A stretch of 64,000 bases of DNA from Grimontia kaedaensis (GTDB lineage: Bacteria > Pseudomonadota > Gammaproteobacteria > Enterobacterales > Vibrionaceae), in the NCBI RefSeq assembly GCF_023746615.1, contig NZ_CP082276.1, positions 620,001 to 684,000 of the forward strand, in the 5' to 3' direction. Every line of letters begins with the position of its first letter. Position 1 is the stretch's first letter. Of the stretch, positions 19,484 through 27,315 are shown one piece after another. The translations under genes were made by a program, and so were the position numbers. Under the pieces are notes generated by a model. It was not told the DNA's origin. It searched no databases and saw nothing but the letters and a program-made list of their open reading frames with translations.

Positions 19484-19795
19484 GTGAAGCTTACTTATTC
19501 ACGTATTCACACTGCCATTAGATAAAGCCTCTATCACTTGTGGGCATGTCTCTTAGTGTAAGTTTGATCACAAAACATGCTGCTGCTGTTTTTGACAAAC
19601 GTTATATGATACGAAACGGTAGAACCGTTTAGTTAACTTAATTCCATATAATCAATGTATTAGTTAAGTCATGCTCTCGTTATGCCGAAAAGTAACCGGG
19701 GCCCCTTCAATATAGGTATTGGCGTAAGTCAAAAAAGTTTCTCAGTCTGAAATAGCAATGAATTTTTCTATTTTTTAACTGTTAGGGACAACGAC
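19484..19795. promoter_or_regulatory. Intergenic region with two inverted repeats upstream of the PLP lyase
   Basis: Just after the Lrp stop, AAGTAAG-tgaag-CTTACTT (19478-19496) forms a stem lacking a T-run. At 19614-19630, AAACGGT-aga-ACCGTTT is a perfect 7-bp inverted repeat in an AT-rich, promoter-like stretch about 165 bases before the next start. The second dyad is a candidate operator for the downstream gene, possibly bound by the neighbouring Lrp protein. This is inference. Confidence 0.35.
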
Positions 19796-20806
19796 ATGCA
19801 CCTTTCACGATTCCCACGTTTGCGCTTTGCGCATCTACCTACACCGCTTGAGCCAATGAAGCGCCTTTCTGAAGCTTTGGGCGGGCCAACAATCTGGATC
19901 AAGCGCGACGATTGTACCGGTCTGGCTGGCGGTGGTAACAAAACCCGCAAGCTCGAATTCCTGATGGCAGATGCACTTGAACAAGGCGCAGACACCATCA
20001 TTACCCAAGGCGCGACCCAAACTAACCATGGACGTCAGACAGCAGCAATCTCCGCGAAATATGGTTTGGAGTGCCATATTTTGCTGGAAGATCGCACTGC
20101 GTCGGAGGACCCGGATTATGTACTCAATGGCAACGTGATGCTGGAACAACTGTTTGGCGCATCACTCAGCAAATATCCAGGCGGTACAGACATGAATGCT
20201 GCGATGGAAGATGTTGCTGCCACACTGCGTGCCGAAGGCAAAAAACCTCACATCATCCCGGGTGGTGGCTCGAATGCAATTGGTGCATTGGGTTACGCCA
20301 ACTGTGCGTTGGAGTTGGTCAACCAAGCCAATGAGATGGGCTTGAGAATCGACCACCTTGTTCATGCGACGGGCTCTGCTGGCACACAGGCAGGCTTAGT
20401 CACTGGTCTTATCGCCACCAACAGCCAAATCCCTTTGCTTGGTGTTGGCGTTCGTGTACCTCAACCACAGCAAGAAGGGAATGTTTTCAAGTTAGCGGAA
20501 AAGACCTGTGATTTATTAGGTATCTCTGGCGCGGTTAAACGTGAAGACGTGCGTGCTAACTGTGATTACGTCGGAGATGGTTACGGCATTCCGGCTGAAA
20601 GCACCATGGAAGCAATAGAAATGTTTGCCCGCTACGAGGGCATTTTGCTGGACCCAGTTTATTCTGGCAAAGGCGCAGCGGGACTTATCGACCTTATCCG
20701 TAAAGGCGAATTCAAAGACTGCGACAACATTGTGTTCTTGCATACAGGTGGCGCTCAGGCATTGCCGGGCTATCGCGATGCTTTTGATTTCGAGAGCTAC
20801 TGCTAA
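19796..20806 (+). CDS. D-cysteine desulfhydrase / L-cysteate sulfo-lyase family PLP enzyme
   Basis: A 336-aa fold-type II PLP enzyme. It begins 'MHLSRFPRLRFAHLPTPLEP', has the lysine-bearing 'GGGNKTRKLEFLMADAL' (Schiff-base Lys near residue 51), 'TQGATQTNHGRQTAA', and the phosphate-binding 'ATGSAGTQAGL'. It ends with 'DPVYSGKGAAGLIDLI' and 'FLHTGGAQALPGY'. These features fit D-cysteine desulfhydrase (DcyD), 1-aminocyclopropane-1-carboxylate deaminase-like proteins and the marine L-cysteate sulfo-lyase CuyA. The 'KRDDCTGLAGGGNK' and 'GATQTNH' variants look closer to CuyA than to E. coli DcyD, by memory. Products would be pyruvate, ammonia and sulfide or sulfite. The adjacent Lrp gene may regulate it. 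Confidence 0.75.
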   Translation: MHLSRFPRLRFAHLPTPLEPMKRLSEALGGPTIWIKRDDCTGLAGGGNKTRKLEFLMADALEQGADTIITQGATQTNHGRQTAAISAKYGLECHILLEDRTASEDPDYVLNGNVMLEQLFGASLSKYPGGTDMNAAMEDVAATLRAEGKKPHIIPGGGSNAIGALGYANCALELVNQANEMGLRIDHLVHATGSAGTQAGLVTGLIATNSQIPLLGVGVRVPQPQQEGNVFKLAEKTCDLLGISGAVKREDVRANCDYVGDGYGIPAESTMEAIEMFARYEGILLDPVYSGKGAAGLIDLIRKGEFKDCDNIVFLHTGGAQALPGYRDAFDFESYC

Positions 20807-20851
20807 CACCAACTAATACAATGAAGTGGTTATCTCTATCAAGCCTACCTT

Positions 20852-21135
20852 CTAGGGGCTGTTGACCTTTGGTGATGATTTTTGCAGCAGTTTGTGGGGA
20901 TTTTATGCAAGGCAGAGGCTTCGATGTGTAGCTGGCCTGCATGAGAAGCCGATAACGCAGCAGAAATTCCCCACAAACGCGGCCCGAAGGGTTCGACTGC
21001 GCGTCCCGTACCCTAAACGTTTTATGCTTTGTTGAGGTGTATTTGCTTAGAGTGACTAGGCGGCACACACCTCGCCGCGCCTAAAACGTTTATGGCTAGA
21101 ACAAAATTTAACCACCAAAGGTCAACAGCCCCTAG
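20852..21135. mobile_element. MITE-like non-autonomous element, 284 bp, with 23-bp perfect terminal inverted repeats
   Basis: Left end (20852-20874) begins CTAGGGGCTGTTGACCTTTG and the right end (21113-21135) is its exact reverse complement over 23 bases. Because CTAG is itself palindromic, the outer bases can be read as a TA duplication in a CTAG target, as made by IS630 and some IS5-group transposases. The interior has no open reading frame of useful length. It sits between the PLP-lyase stop and a strong terminator, which suggests insertion into the 3' untranslated region of that transcript. Confidence 0.85.
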
Positions 21136-21143
21136 CTATTGAT

Positions 21144-21170
21144 AAAAACGCAGCACTTCGCTGCGTTTTT
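21144..21170 (+). terminator. Rho-independent terminator of the PLP-lyase transcript
   Basis: Perfect stem AAAAACGCAG / CTGCGTTTTT with a 7-base loop. The A- and T-runs on both flanks make it potentially bidirectional. It is 338 bases from the CDS because of the inserted MITE. Confidence 0.85.
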
Positions 21171-21199
21171 CATTAATCACAAATTTTACAAAGCACAGT

Positions 21200-21222
21200 G
21201 AAATGTTATGTTATAACATTTT
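21200..21222. promoter_or_regulatory. Zur box
   Basis: GAAATGTTATGTTATAACAT followed by TTT is a near-perfect match to the gammaproteobacterial Zur consensus (GAAATGTTATANTATAACATTTC). It lies 50 bases upstream of a COG0523 GTPase, so repression by zinc-loaded Zur and induction under zinc limitation are expected. Confidence 0.88.
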
Positions 21223-21271
21223 ACTGTTGTCGCATCACTATTAGAGCAGATTTAGAAAGAGGTAAATTCTG

Positions 21272-22471
21272 ATGGCTAAACTCCCTGTGACTGTGCTCTC
21301 GGGCTTTCTAGGTGCCGGAAAAACAACGGTGCTTAGCCATATTCTCAATAACCGTGAAGGGAAGAAGGTTGCGGTGATTGTGAATGACATGAGTGAAATC
21401 AACATTGATGCTTCCATGGTGAAGAATGAAGTTTCACTAAGTCATCAGGAAGAGAAGTTGGTGGAAATGAGCAATGGCTGTATTTGCTGCACCCTTCGCG
21501 AAGACCTCCTGCTGGAAGTGAACAAGCTATCCCAGGATGGAAAGTTTGATTATCTGGTGATTGAATCGACAGGGATTTCAGAACCCTTGCCCGTCGCAGA
21601 AACCTTTACCTTTGCCGATGAAGACGGCGTGTCTCTTTCCGATGTTGCGACCTTAGATACCATGGTCACTGTCGTCGATGCAGTGAACTTCCTTAAAGAT
21701 TATGACGAAGCAAAATACTTGATTGAAACTGGCGAGTCGCTCGGAGAAGAGGATGAGCGCAGCGTGGCTGATTTGCTGATTGATCAGGTGGAATTCTCTG
21801 ATGTCATCTTGATAAGCAAAACGGACCTCGCTGAGCCCGCCGACATTGAAAGGCTGACGGCCATCCTCAAAACCCTTAATACCCGCGCCCGAATCATTCC
21901 TATCTCACATGGACAAGTGAATGTTGATGATGTGTTGAATACCGGACTGTTCGACTTTGAACATGCACAGCAAGCACCTGGTTGGCTTCAGGAAATGCGC
22001 GGTGAGCATGTACCTGAAACTGAGGAATACGGTATCGGCAGTTTTAGCTATGTTGCGCGCCGACCGTTCAACCCAGAGAAGTTTTTTGAGTTTCTACACA
22101 ATACACGAGACTTTGGAAAGCTGATCCGTTCGAAAGGATATTTCTGGCTGGCTTCCCGTCCTGAATTTGCTGGGCAGTGGAGTCAGGCTGGTGGCATTGC
22201 GCACTATGGTTTTGCCGGTTTGTTTTGGAAAGCTGTTCCTGAGGCTCATTGGCCGACTGAAGAAGAATACCTTGCGGCAATTCGCCAAACCTGGGTTGAA
22301 CCATTTGGCGATATGCGCCAAGAGTTTGTGTTTATTGGCCAGGGACTCAATCAGGATGCGATGACACAGGCGCTGGATGACTGCCTGTTATCTGAAGAAG
22401 AAATGCTGAGAGGTAAAGATTATTGGAAGAGCTTGAATGACCCATTCCCACAATGGGAAGCAACAGGTTGA
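21272..22471 (+). CDS. zigA: Zur-controlled COG0523 GTP-dependent metallochaperone (ZigA/YjiA-like)
   Basis: A 399-aa G3E-family GTPase. The P-loop 'GFLGAGKTT' (residues 10-18), the zinc motif 'CICC' in 'NGCICCTLREDLL', Walker B-like 'YLVIESTGISEP' and 'SKTDLAEP' are all intact. The CobW C-terminal domain occupies about residues 270-390 ('GIGSFSYVARRPFNPEKFFEF', 'KGYFWLASRP'). The upstream Zur box assigns it to the zinc-limitation branch, where such proteins are thought to deliver scarce zinc to client enzymes. It is followed 44 bases later by a DksA2-type gene in the same orientation. The symbol is by family likeness and not proof of orthology. Confidence 0.85.
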   Translation: MAKLPVTVLSGFLGAGKTTVLSHILNNREGKKVAVIVNDMSEINIDASMVKNEVSLSHQEEKLVEMSNGCICCTLREDLLLEVNKLSQDGKFDYLVIESTGISEPLPVAETFTFADEDGVSLSDVATLDTMVTVVDAVNFLKDYDEAKYLIETGESLGEEDERSVADLLIDQVEFSDVILISKTDLAEPADIERLTAILKTLNTRARIIPISHGQVNVDDVLNTGLFDFEHAQQAPGWLQEMRGEHVPETEEYGIGSFSYVARRPFNPEKFFEFLHNTRDFGKLIRSKGYFWLASRPEFAGQWSQAGGIAHYGFAGLFWKAVPEAHWPTEEEYLAAIRQTWVEPFGDMRQEFVFIGQGLNQDAMTQALDDCLLSEEEMLRGKDYWKSLNDPFPQWEATG

Positions 22472-22515
22472 TACCTGTGTGGTTTGAAGCCTTCTTGGAC
22501 AGGGGATAAAACGCT

Positions 22516-22938
22516 ATGAATACAAAAACAAAAATACTCACAGAAGAAGAGATTCTGAAACAACCGGAATCGAAGTATATGGACGACGATCAGTTGGCTT
22601 TCTTTAAACAAAGATTGATCGACCTGCATGACAGCACACTTGAAAGGATCAAGTCAGCGAAAGAACAAATGGTCAGCCCGATGGATTTCAGCGACCCCAG
22701 TGACCGTGCCACTTGTGAGGAGCAGTCTGCATTGGCATTGCGAATTGTTGATAGAGAACAAAAGCTGCTTCCTAAAATCAAATTGTCGTTGGAACGTATT
22801 CGCTTGGAAACCTATGGATATTGTTTACAGACTGGTGAGCCGATTGGCATTCCTCGCTTACTTATTCGACCGACGGCTGAATACTGTGCAGATGTCAAAG
22901 CGATTCTTGAAATGAAAGAAACGCAATTTAAGGACTGA
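22516..22938 (+). CDS. dksA2: DksA2-type DksA paralogue with a degenerate zinc finger
   Basis: A 140-aa DksA/TraR protein. The coiled-coil tip 'DFSDPSDRATCEEQ' keeps the two Asp residues needed for RNA polymerase action. In the C-terminal finger ('YGYCLQTGEPIGIPRL...PTAEYCADV') only the first and third of the four zinc cysteines remain; the second is Thr and the fourth Val. This is the hallmark of zinc-independent DksA2 of Pseudomonas, which replaces DksA when zinc is scarce. Its position behind a Zur-box GTPase gene fits. The start has a weak AGGGGAT site 10 bases upstream. Confidence 0.85.
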   Translation: MNTKTKILTEEEILKQPESKYMDDDQLAFFKQRLIDLHDSTLERIKSAKEQMVSPMDFSDPSDRATCEEQSALALRIVDREQKLLPKIKLSLERIRLETYGYCLQTGEPIGIPRLLIRPTAEYCADVKAILEMKETQFKD

Positions 22939-23036
22939 TTATTACATAGAGGAAATAATCTGTTTCGGATTTGGTGGATTATCAAAGCTCAGCTTGAAAT
23001 CTATACTCACTTCATCACTGAAAGAGGAGGTGAGTT

Positions 23037-23279
23037 ATGGATGAGCAACGTGCCATCAATCTTTATTATTTCCTCAGATCCCAGAATGCACCGCAGTCTC
23101 AGATCAATGAGGTCGTGGAACGAATCAACCAGTCTTACGGTATCAACCTAAGAAGCTTAGACACCCAGTACCGTAAGCAAAGAGGTTATTCACCCAATCG
23201 ATATGATATCAACACCTATGGAACGGCGGGTTCGAGAACCATGAATCAAACCCGCCAAATGCAAAAGCCAGCACATTAG
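23037..23279 (+). CDS. Small hypothetical protein downstream of dksA2
   Basis: An 80-aa protein with an excellent GAGGAGGTGAG ribosome site directly before the ATG. It is hydrophilic and Gln/Asn/Arg-rich ('LYYFLRSQNAPQSQINEVVERINQSYGINL' in the first half), predicted helical N-terminally and probably disordered after residue 45. There is no signal peptide or membrane segment, and the family is not recognised. It lies 98 bases after dksA2 and could be part of the zinc-limitation transcript, though a separate promoter is possible. Confidence 0.6.
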   Translation: MDEQRAINLYYFLRSQNAPQSQINEVVERINQSYGINLRSLDTQYRKQRGYSPNRYDINTYGTAGSRTMNQTRQMQKPAH

Positions 23280-23549
23280 TGCTTGATTGAAACTGGTGCC
23301 TATAACTCTTTCTGGGCAAACATTCATATGTTCCCGGAGCAAAGCGAGCAGGCACACATTGACCTCAAAGGTAGTGTGATGTTGCCCATTCACAACAGTA
23401 CCTTCGATCTGGCGATGCATGACTGGAAAGAGCCGATGAAAGAGGCGCTGGAAATTAGCAATGAGCGTGGCGTGACCATGGTTAGTCCAGAGATTGGTCA
23501 GCGTTTGGCTATCGGTGGGACGTTGCCAGTGGTCGAATGGTGGAATTAG
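23280..23549 (+). pseudogene. C-terminal remnant of a metallo-beta-lactamase-fold hydrolase (UlaG/NAPE-PLD-like)
   Basis: About 89 codons in frame with, and immediately after, the stop of the preceding small gene, with no credible start or ribosome site. The translation shows the end of a zinc-dependent hydrolase: 'ETGAYNSFWANIHMFPEQ', 'DLKGSVMLPIHNSTFDLAMHDW', and 'VSPEIGQRLAIGG'. These match the C-terminal blocks of UlaG/RomA/NAPE-PLD-type enzymes, where 'LP.HW.TF.LA' carries the last metal-binding His. The N-terminal two-thirds with the HxHxDH motif is absent. The fragment ends 2 bases before the next gene's start. Confidence 0.65.
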
Positions 23550-23554
23550 GAATG

Positions 23555-23905
23555 ATGAAGAAATTAGGACTTGCGGTGGCATTGGCTGCCGCTGTCTTAG
23601 TCAGTATCCCAGCTTCCGCATCGGTAAAAAACGATGTGGAATACCTCATTGCGCAGATGAAAAGCTCGGATTGTACCTTTGTACGCAATGGTTCGGAATA
23701 CGATAACCTGCAGGCGGCCGAACATCTTCAGAATAAGTGGGAATACGCCGAAGACAGGGTGGAATCGACGGAAATGTTTATTGAAGAGGTGGCTTCGAAA
23801 AGCTGGTTTACTGGCCGTGCGTATCAGGTGAAATGTGGCGAAGAAACCCAAACCAGCCAACAGTGGCTAACCGAGCGGTTGGCGGCAAAAGAAAAGTCAG
23901 ATTAG
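23555..23905 (+). CDS. yfeK: YfeK-like DUF5329 periplasmic protein
   Basis: A 116-aa protein with a cleavable signal peptide ('MKKLGLAVALAAAVLVSIPASAS'). The mature part matches E. coli YfeK: 'CTFVRNGSEYDNLQAAEHL', 'RVESTEMFIEEVASKSWFTGRAYQVKC'. The function of the family is unknown. An ATG one codon earlier (23552) is equally possible. The CDS is tail-to-tail with the minus-strand gene and overlaps it by 4 bases. Confidence 0.8.
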   Translation: MKKLGLAVALAAAVLVSIPASASVKNDVEYLIAQMKSSDCTFVRNGSEYDNLQAAEHLQNKWEYAEDRVESTEMFIEEVASKSWFTGRAYQVKCGEETQTSQQWLTERLAAKEKSD

Positions 23906-24168
23906 CGCCTGTTTCCACCGAAAAGCTCAGCAAGATAAGCAGAAATCACGCTGCTGAAAATCCCGATAATCACTGCGACAGCAATAACCACCAAAAAGGT
24001 AATGGCGGCAATAAAAATAGAGCCGATAAAAAGGCCGACTAACGGAAGAATCACAAAGAAAACAAAAGCAATGACCAATGCAGCAACGATTAATGCGCCA
24101 GCTTGGAGCGCCAAGATGGCAACCGGGTTAGAGATTTCTTTTCCGTTAATGACAACTCTTCTGTTCAT
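23902..24168 (-). CDS. Small two-helix inner-membrane protein
   Basis: An 88-aa protein whose ATG at 24168 is preceded by a GAGGAGGG site; a longer frame lacks one. Two long hydrophobic segments (about residues 13-45 and 47-75) dominate, with a polar N-terminus 'MNRRVVINGKEISNP' and a short basic C-terminus 'GGNRR'. Vibrionales have many such proteins of unknown role. It is a solitary gene. Confidence 0.6.
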   Translation of the reverse strand: MNRRVVINGKEISNPVAILALQAGALIVAALVIAFVFFVILPLVGLFIGSIFIAAITFLVVIAVAVIIGIFSSVISAYLAELFGGNRR

Positions 24169-24268
24169 CTTTCCCTCCTCAATGTACACCCACAGAATAG
24201 CACTTCGTTTTGCGCAGTTTTTCAGACGACTTAACAAACTTGGGTAGAATTTGGGCATAGGGGAGAGG

Positions 24269-24302
24269 AAGCCTGACGATGTTGTTTCGTCAGGCTTTTT
24301 TG
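24269..24302. terminator. Hairpin terminator after ompV/mipA
   Basis: Stem AGCCTGACGA / TCGTCAGGCT (10 bp), loop of 7 bases. On the plus strand it is followed by TTTTTTT. On the minus strand, in the direction of the ompV-like gene, the tail is only TTCCTCTCC. It immediately follows the ompV stop. Confidence 0.65.
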
Positions 24303-24303
24303 A

Positions 24304-25080
24304 TCAGAAGTGATAAGCGACTGTCGCACCAACCAGCCATTGGTGTTTGCTGTCAACGATTGGGGAGTCACCAACTTCACTGCCTAATTCTGTGTATTGG
24401 GCAGATTGGGTCAGGTTCCAGTTCTCGCTGATAGGATAAATCAGCTTATAACCTACTTCATAAGCGACTGAGCTGCCACCCGTGTACTGAGGTCGGTTGG
24501 CGCGTGCTTCTTTTGGCTTTACGCCGAAGTAGTAGTCCACAAAGTCTTTGCTTTGGAACATCACCCCTGCGAAGGAAACCAAATCCGCGTCGCCAATAGA
24601 AAAGATGTCGAAGTATCTCACACCAGCCAGATAGCCTTTGTAAGCCCCAGATATATCATGCTGGAAGTAAGTGGAGACCACGCCAGTACCAACTTGGAAG
24701 TCAGCATTTAATCCAAGATCGACACTGAAATTCCTATCGTCCATACCTTTTAGAAAATCTGAGGTATCGTCATCGTAACCAATACCTGCGCTGGTGAGAT
24801 GAACACCAAGATTGACCAGATCGCCGTCGGTTCCATAAAAGCGGTAGTTTGCGCCACTGAAGTCAATGTTGAAGTCTTCACCGTGGTAGCCAAAGTTAAG
24901 GAGTGGAACGACAGAGTGATCTTGCTCTTTGAAGAGATCGCTGGTGGCAGCTACGCCTGCTTCAGCTATCCAACTGCTTTGCTTGCTGTAGATGTTACCG
25001 TTGAGAATATAAGTTTGATTCGCTGCCTGTACCGCAGGTGCAGCGGCGAGAATGGAAAAGAGTAATGCAGATTTATTCAT
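24304..25080 (-). CDS. ompV: MipA/OmpV-family outer-membrane protein
   Basis: A 258-aa beta-barrel with a signal peptide cleaved after 'AVQA'. The barrel is supported by alternating aromatic strands and the C-terminal 'LVGATVAYHF' ending in Phe, required for outer-membrane insertion. The segment 'VPLLNFGYHGEDFNIDFSGANYRFYG' is typical of MipA/OmpV. The start is the ATG at 25080; an upstream in-frame start adds 11 residues and spoils the signal. It lies downstream of a response regulator and sensor kinase pair, the same order as V. cholerae VC1320-VC1319-VC1318. Confidence 0.85.
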   Translation of the reverse strand: MNKSALLFSILAAAPAVQAANQTYILNGNIYSKQSSWIAEAGVAATSDLFKEQDHSVVPLLNFGYHGEDFNIDFSGANYRFYGTDGDLVNLGVHLTSAGIGYDDDTSDFLKGMDDRNFSVDLGLNADFQVGTGVVSTYFQHDISGAYKGYLAGVRYFDIFSIGDADLVSFAGVMFQSKDFVDYYFGVKPKEARANRPQYTGGSSVAYEVGYKLIYPISENWNLTQSAQYTELGSEVGDSPIVDSKHQWLVGATVAYHF

Positions 25081-25172
25081 GATTCTGTCCTTGTTTGTGC
25101 ACTTAATGAACACCGTACAAAACTCGGCTAACTGACAATAGAATCAATTTGTCATGGGTTTGTCAGCGATTG

Positions 25173-26468
25173 TCAGGGTCTTTGGTTTGGAATGGTTAAG
25201 ATGAGTTTTGCTCCTCCTTTTGTGCTTTCTTCGAACACGGCATGCCCGTCGTGTTTTTCAACGATAAGTTTGACGATGGCAAGACCCAGTCCATGGCCCA
25301 TATTGGCTTTGTTCCGGGAAGGGTCGACACTGAAAAACGGCTCAAAAACGGATTCGCGATATTCGTCAGGGATCCCGGGGCCATCGTCTTCAACAATGAT
25401 CTGGGATGATCTTCCGTTTTGTTGGCAAATGACTTTGACGGTTGATTCCGCATACCGCACTGCATTCGTTAATATGTTTTCTATAGCGCGTTTCAACAAG
25501 GGTTTATCAGCCAGAAGTGAGATATCAGGCTCGATAACCAATTCTATTTCACGATTTTCACGGTTGGGTAGTCGCTCAACCAAATGCTGGATAAAGGACA
25601 AGGCAAGGAAGGCTTCTTTCGTCAGTGATCTATCCTGGCGACCAATTTTGGCAAAGTAGAGCAACTCATCGACCAACTGCTCCATCTCTTCTGTGTCTTC
25701 TATAATGCTGGTGACTTTTTTTCGCAACTCCTCTGACTGAGCTTCCTCCTTGATAAGCTCTGCCTGCCATTGAATCCGGAAAATGGGCGTGCGGAGGTCA
25801 TGAGCAACGGCTTGTGTCAATGAGCGGTTGCTGGTTATCAATAGCGAAATCTTGTCAGCCATTTCGTTAAAGCTATCGTTTAGCTTTCCGACTTTACTCC
25901 CACTATTTGTTGGTGCTCGGGCGTTTAAATTCCCCTTAGCAAAGTCGGCCGTTACACTTTGTAACACCCTAACTCTGCGGCTGAGAAACCAAATGAGCCA
26001 AGTTGAATAAACAAGGAAACCACCCAAGATAAACACAAAGAAGAGGGAGTCGCTAAATTCTATTTTCTGTCTAACCAGGGTCTCTATGTCGGGGGCGAGG
26101 TGGTAGAAACTGGGCGAGTCAGAAAGTGTGAACCAAAGCCCTCTATTTTCATCAAGAAATGAGAAAGGGTGGGGGATGTTATCGCCAGAAAAATAGTCTT
26201 TCACTTCTGCCGGAATGTTGTCAGCATGGACGAGATTTAGCGTATTTGCGGTCGATTTAGCATATTCTGCTAACAGTTGTTTTATCGCTGTATCATCGTG
26301 TTGCTCATCCAAAGTGTTAACTAAGTTTTGGAAAGCGGCAGCTTCCATGTCCTCAAGCATATAATCGTAATCAGTCGTGAGCTCATAAACAAAAAAGTTA
26401 AAGGCAAAGCTACTCACGATGAAAAGGACAAAAAGCCCGATAAAGGATTCAATATAGATACGCCACAT
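25173..26468 (-). CDS. Sensor histidine kinase, RstB-like
   Basis: A 431-aa inner-membrane kinase: TM1 at residues about 5-27, a periplasmic sensor of about 110 residues, TM2 about 137-158, HAMP ('RRVRVLQSVTADFAKGNLNARA'), the DHp helix with the phospho-acceptor His in 'TQAVAHDLRTPI', and a HATPase domain with N, G1 ('EDDGPGIP') and G2 ('GHGLGLAIVK') boxes. The ATG at 26468, 16 bases after the regulator's stop, gives a standard N-terminus. All catalytic motifs are intact. It probably senses envelope or cationic stress with its partner regulator. Confidence 0.88.
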   Translation of the reverse strand: MWRIYIESFIGLFVLFIVSSFAFNFFVYELTTDYDYMLEDMEAAAFQNLVNTLDEQHDDTAIKQLLAEYAKSTANTLNLVHADNIPAEVKDYFSGDNIPHPFSFLDENRGLWFTLSDSPSFYHLAPDIETLVRQKIEFSDSLFFVFILGGFLVYSTWLIWFLSRRVRVLQSVTADFAKGNLNARAPTNSGSKVGKLNDSFNEMADKISLLITSNRSLTQAVAHDLRTPIFRIQWQAELIKEEAQSEELRKKVTSIIEDTEEMEQLVDELLYFAKIGRQDRSLTKEAFLALSFIQHLVERLPNRENREIELVIEPDISLLADKPLLKRAIENILTNAVRYAESTVKVICQQNGRSSQIIVEDDGPGIPDEYRESVFEPFFSVDPSRNKANMGHGLGLAIVKLIVEKHDGHAVFEESTKGGAKLILTIPNQRP

Positions 26469-26484
26469 ATTTAACCTGGTCTTG

Positions 26485-27210
26485 TTATTCCTTCCATGCG
26501 TCCGGCACAAAGAGATAGCCTTTACCTCTCACCGTCAGTATCCGGTGGGGTGATGAGGGGTTATCTCCCAGTTTTTTCCGAAGACTGACGACCTTGTTAT
26601 CGACGGTGCGATCCAGTCCATCGTACTCAATGCCACGAACGGTGAGTGTAAGTGTTTCTCTCGATAAAACTTCGTCAGCAGAAGTGGCGAGTAACCATAA
26701 GAGGTCGAATTCACTGTCTGATAGAGCAATATGCTCACCAGACAACTCACACCACCTTCTTACCTTGTTGAGAGATAAACTCCCAAAGTTTAATACGCTG
26801 ACAGTCTCTGGCTCTGTCGTTACGGGCATTTCATTTTTTGAATCATCTCTTCGCAGTAAGGCACGCAATCTAGCGAGCAATACGCGGGGTTTAATCGGTT
26901 TGGTGACAAAGTCATCAGCCCCAATTTCTAGTGCGGCGACATGGTCGAAGTCGTCATCGCTTGCCGTCAGCATCAACACCTTACCGGAGAACTGCGAACG
27001 AATCTGTCGGCAAATTGTCAGGCCGTCGATATCCGGAAGCATCAGGTCGAGCATAACGATGTTGGGCTGTTCAGAAAGAATTGCACCAATCGCACTTTCA
27101 CCATGATCAAACTCCTTTACGTCAAAATCCTGCTCACGGAAGTAGGAAGAAAGAAGTTGTCGAAGCTTGGTGTCATCTTCAACGATATAAAGCAGAGGTT
27201 TGGGTGACAT
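26485..27210 (-). CDS. OmpR-family response regulator, RstA-like
   Basis: A 241-aa regulator with a receiver domain (acidic pair 'VEDD', phospho-acceptor Asp in 'IVMLDLMLPDIDG', Thr in 'LMLTASDDD', Lys in 'FVTKPI') and a C-terminal winged helix (about residues 140-236). The DNA-binding end 'VRGIEYDGLDRTVDNKVVSL' and 'ILTVRGKGYLFVPDAWKE' closely resembles RstA. It is first gene of an RR-HK-OmpV set on the minus strand and so a likely regulator of ompV. Confidence 0.9.
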   Translation of the reverse strand: MSPKPLLYIVEDDTKLRQLLSSYFREQDFDVKEFDHGESAIGAILSEQPNIVMLDLMLPDIDGLTICRQIRSQFSGKVLMLTASDDDFDHVAALEIGADDFVTKPIKPRVLLARLRALLRRDDSKNEMPVTTEPETVSVLNFGSLSLNKVRRWCELSGEHIALSDSEFDLLWLLATSADEVLSRETLTLTVRGIEYDGLDRTVDNKVVSLRKKLGDNPSSPHRILTVRGKGYLFVPDAWKE

Positions 27211-27315
27211 TGAAAATCCTCATACCCGTATACATGTTCTATCAACGGGATAGCACGCTAAAACTGGTTTGTCACCGCTTTAGCGTGAGAGTTGAGGGCT
27301 TTGTACGAGAGTGGT

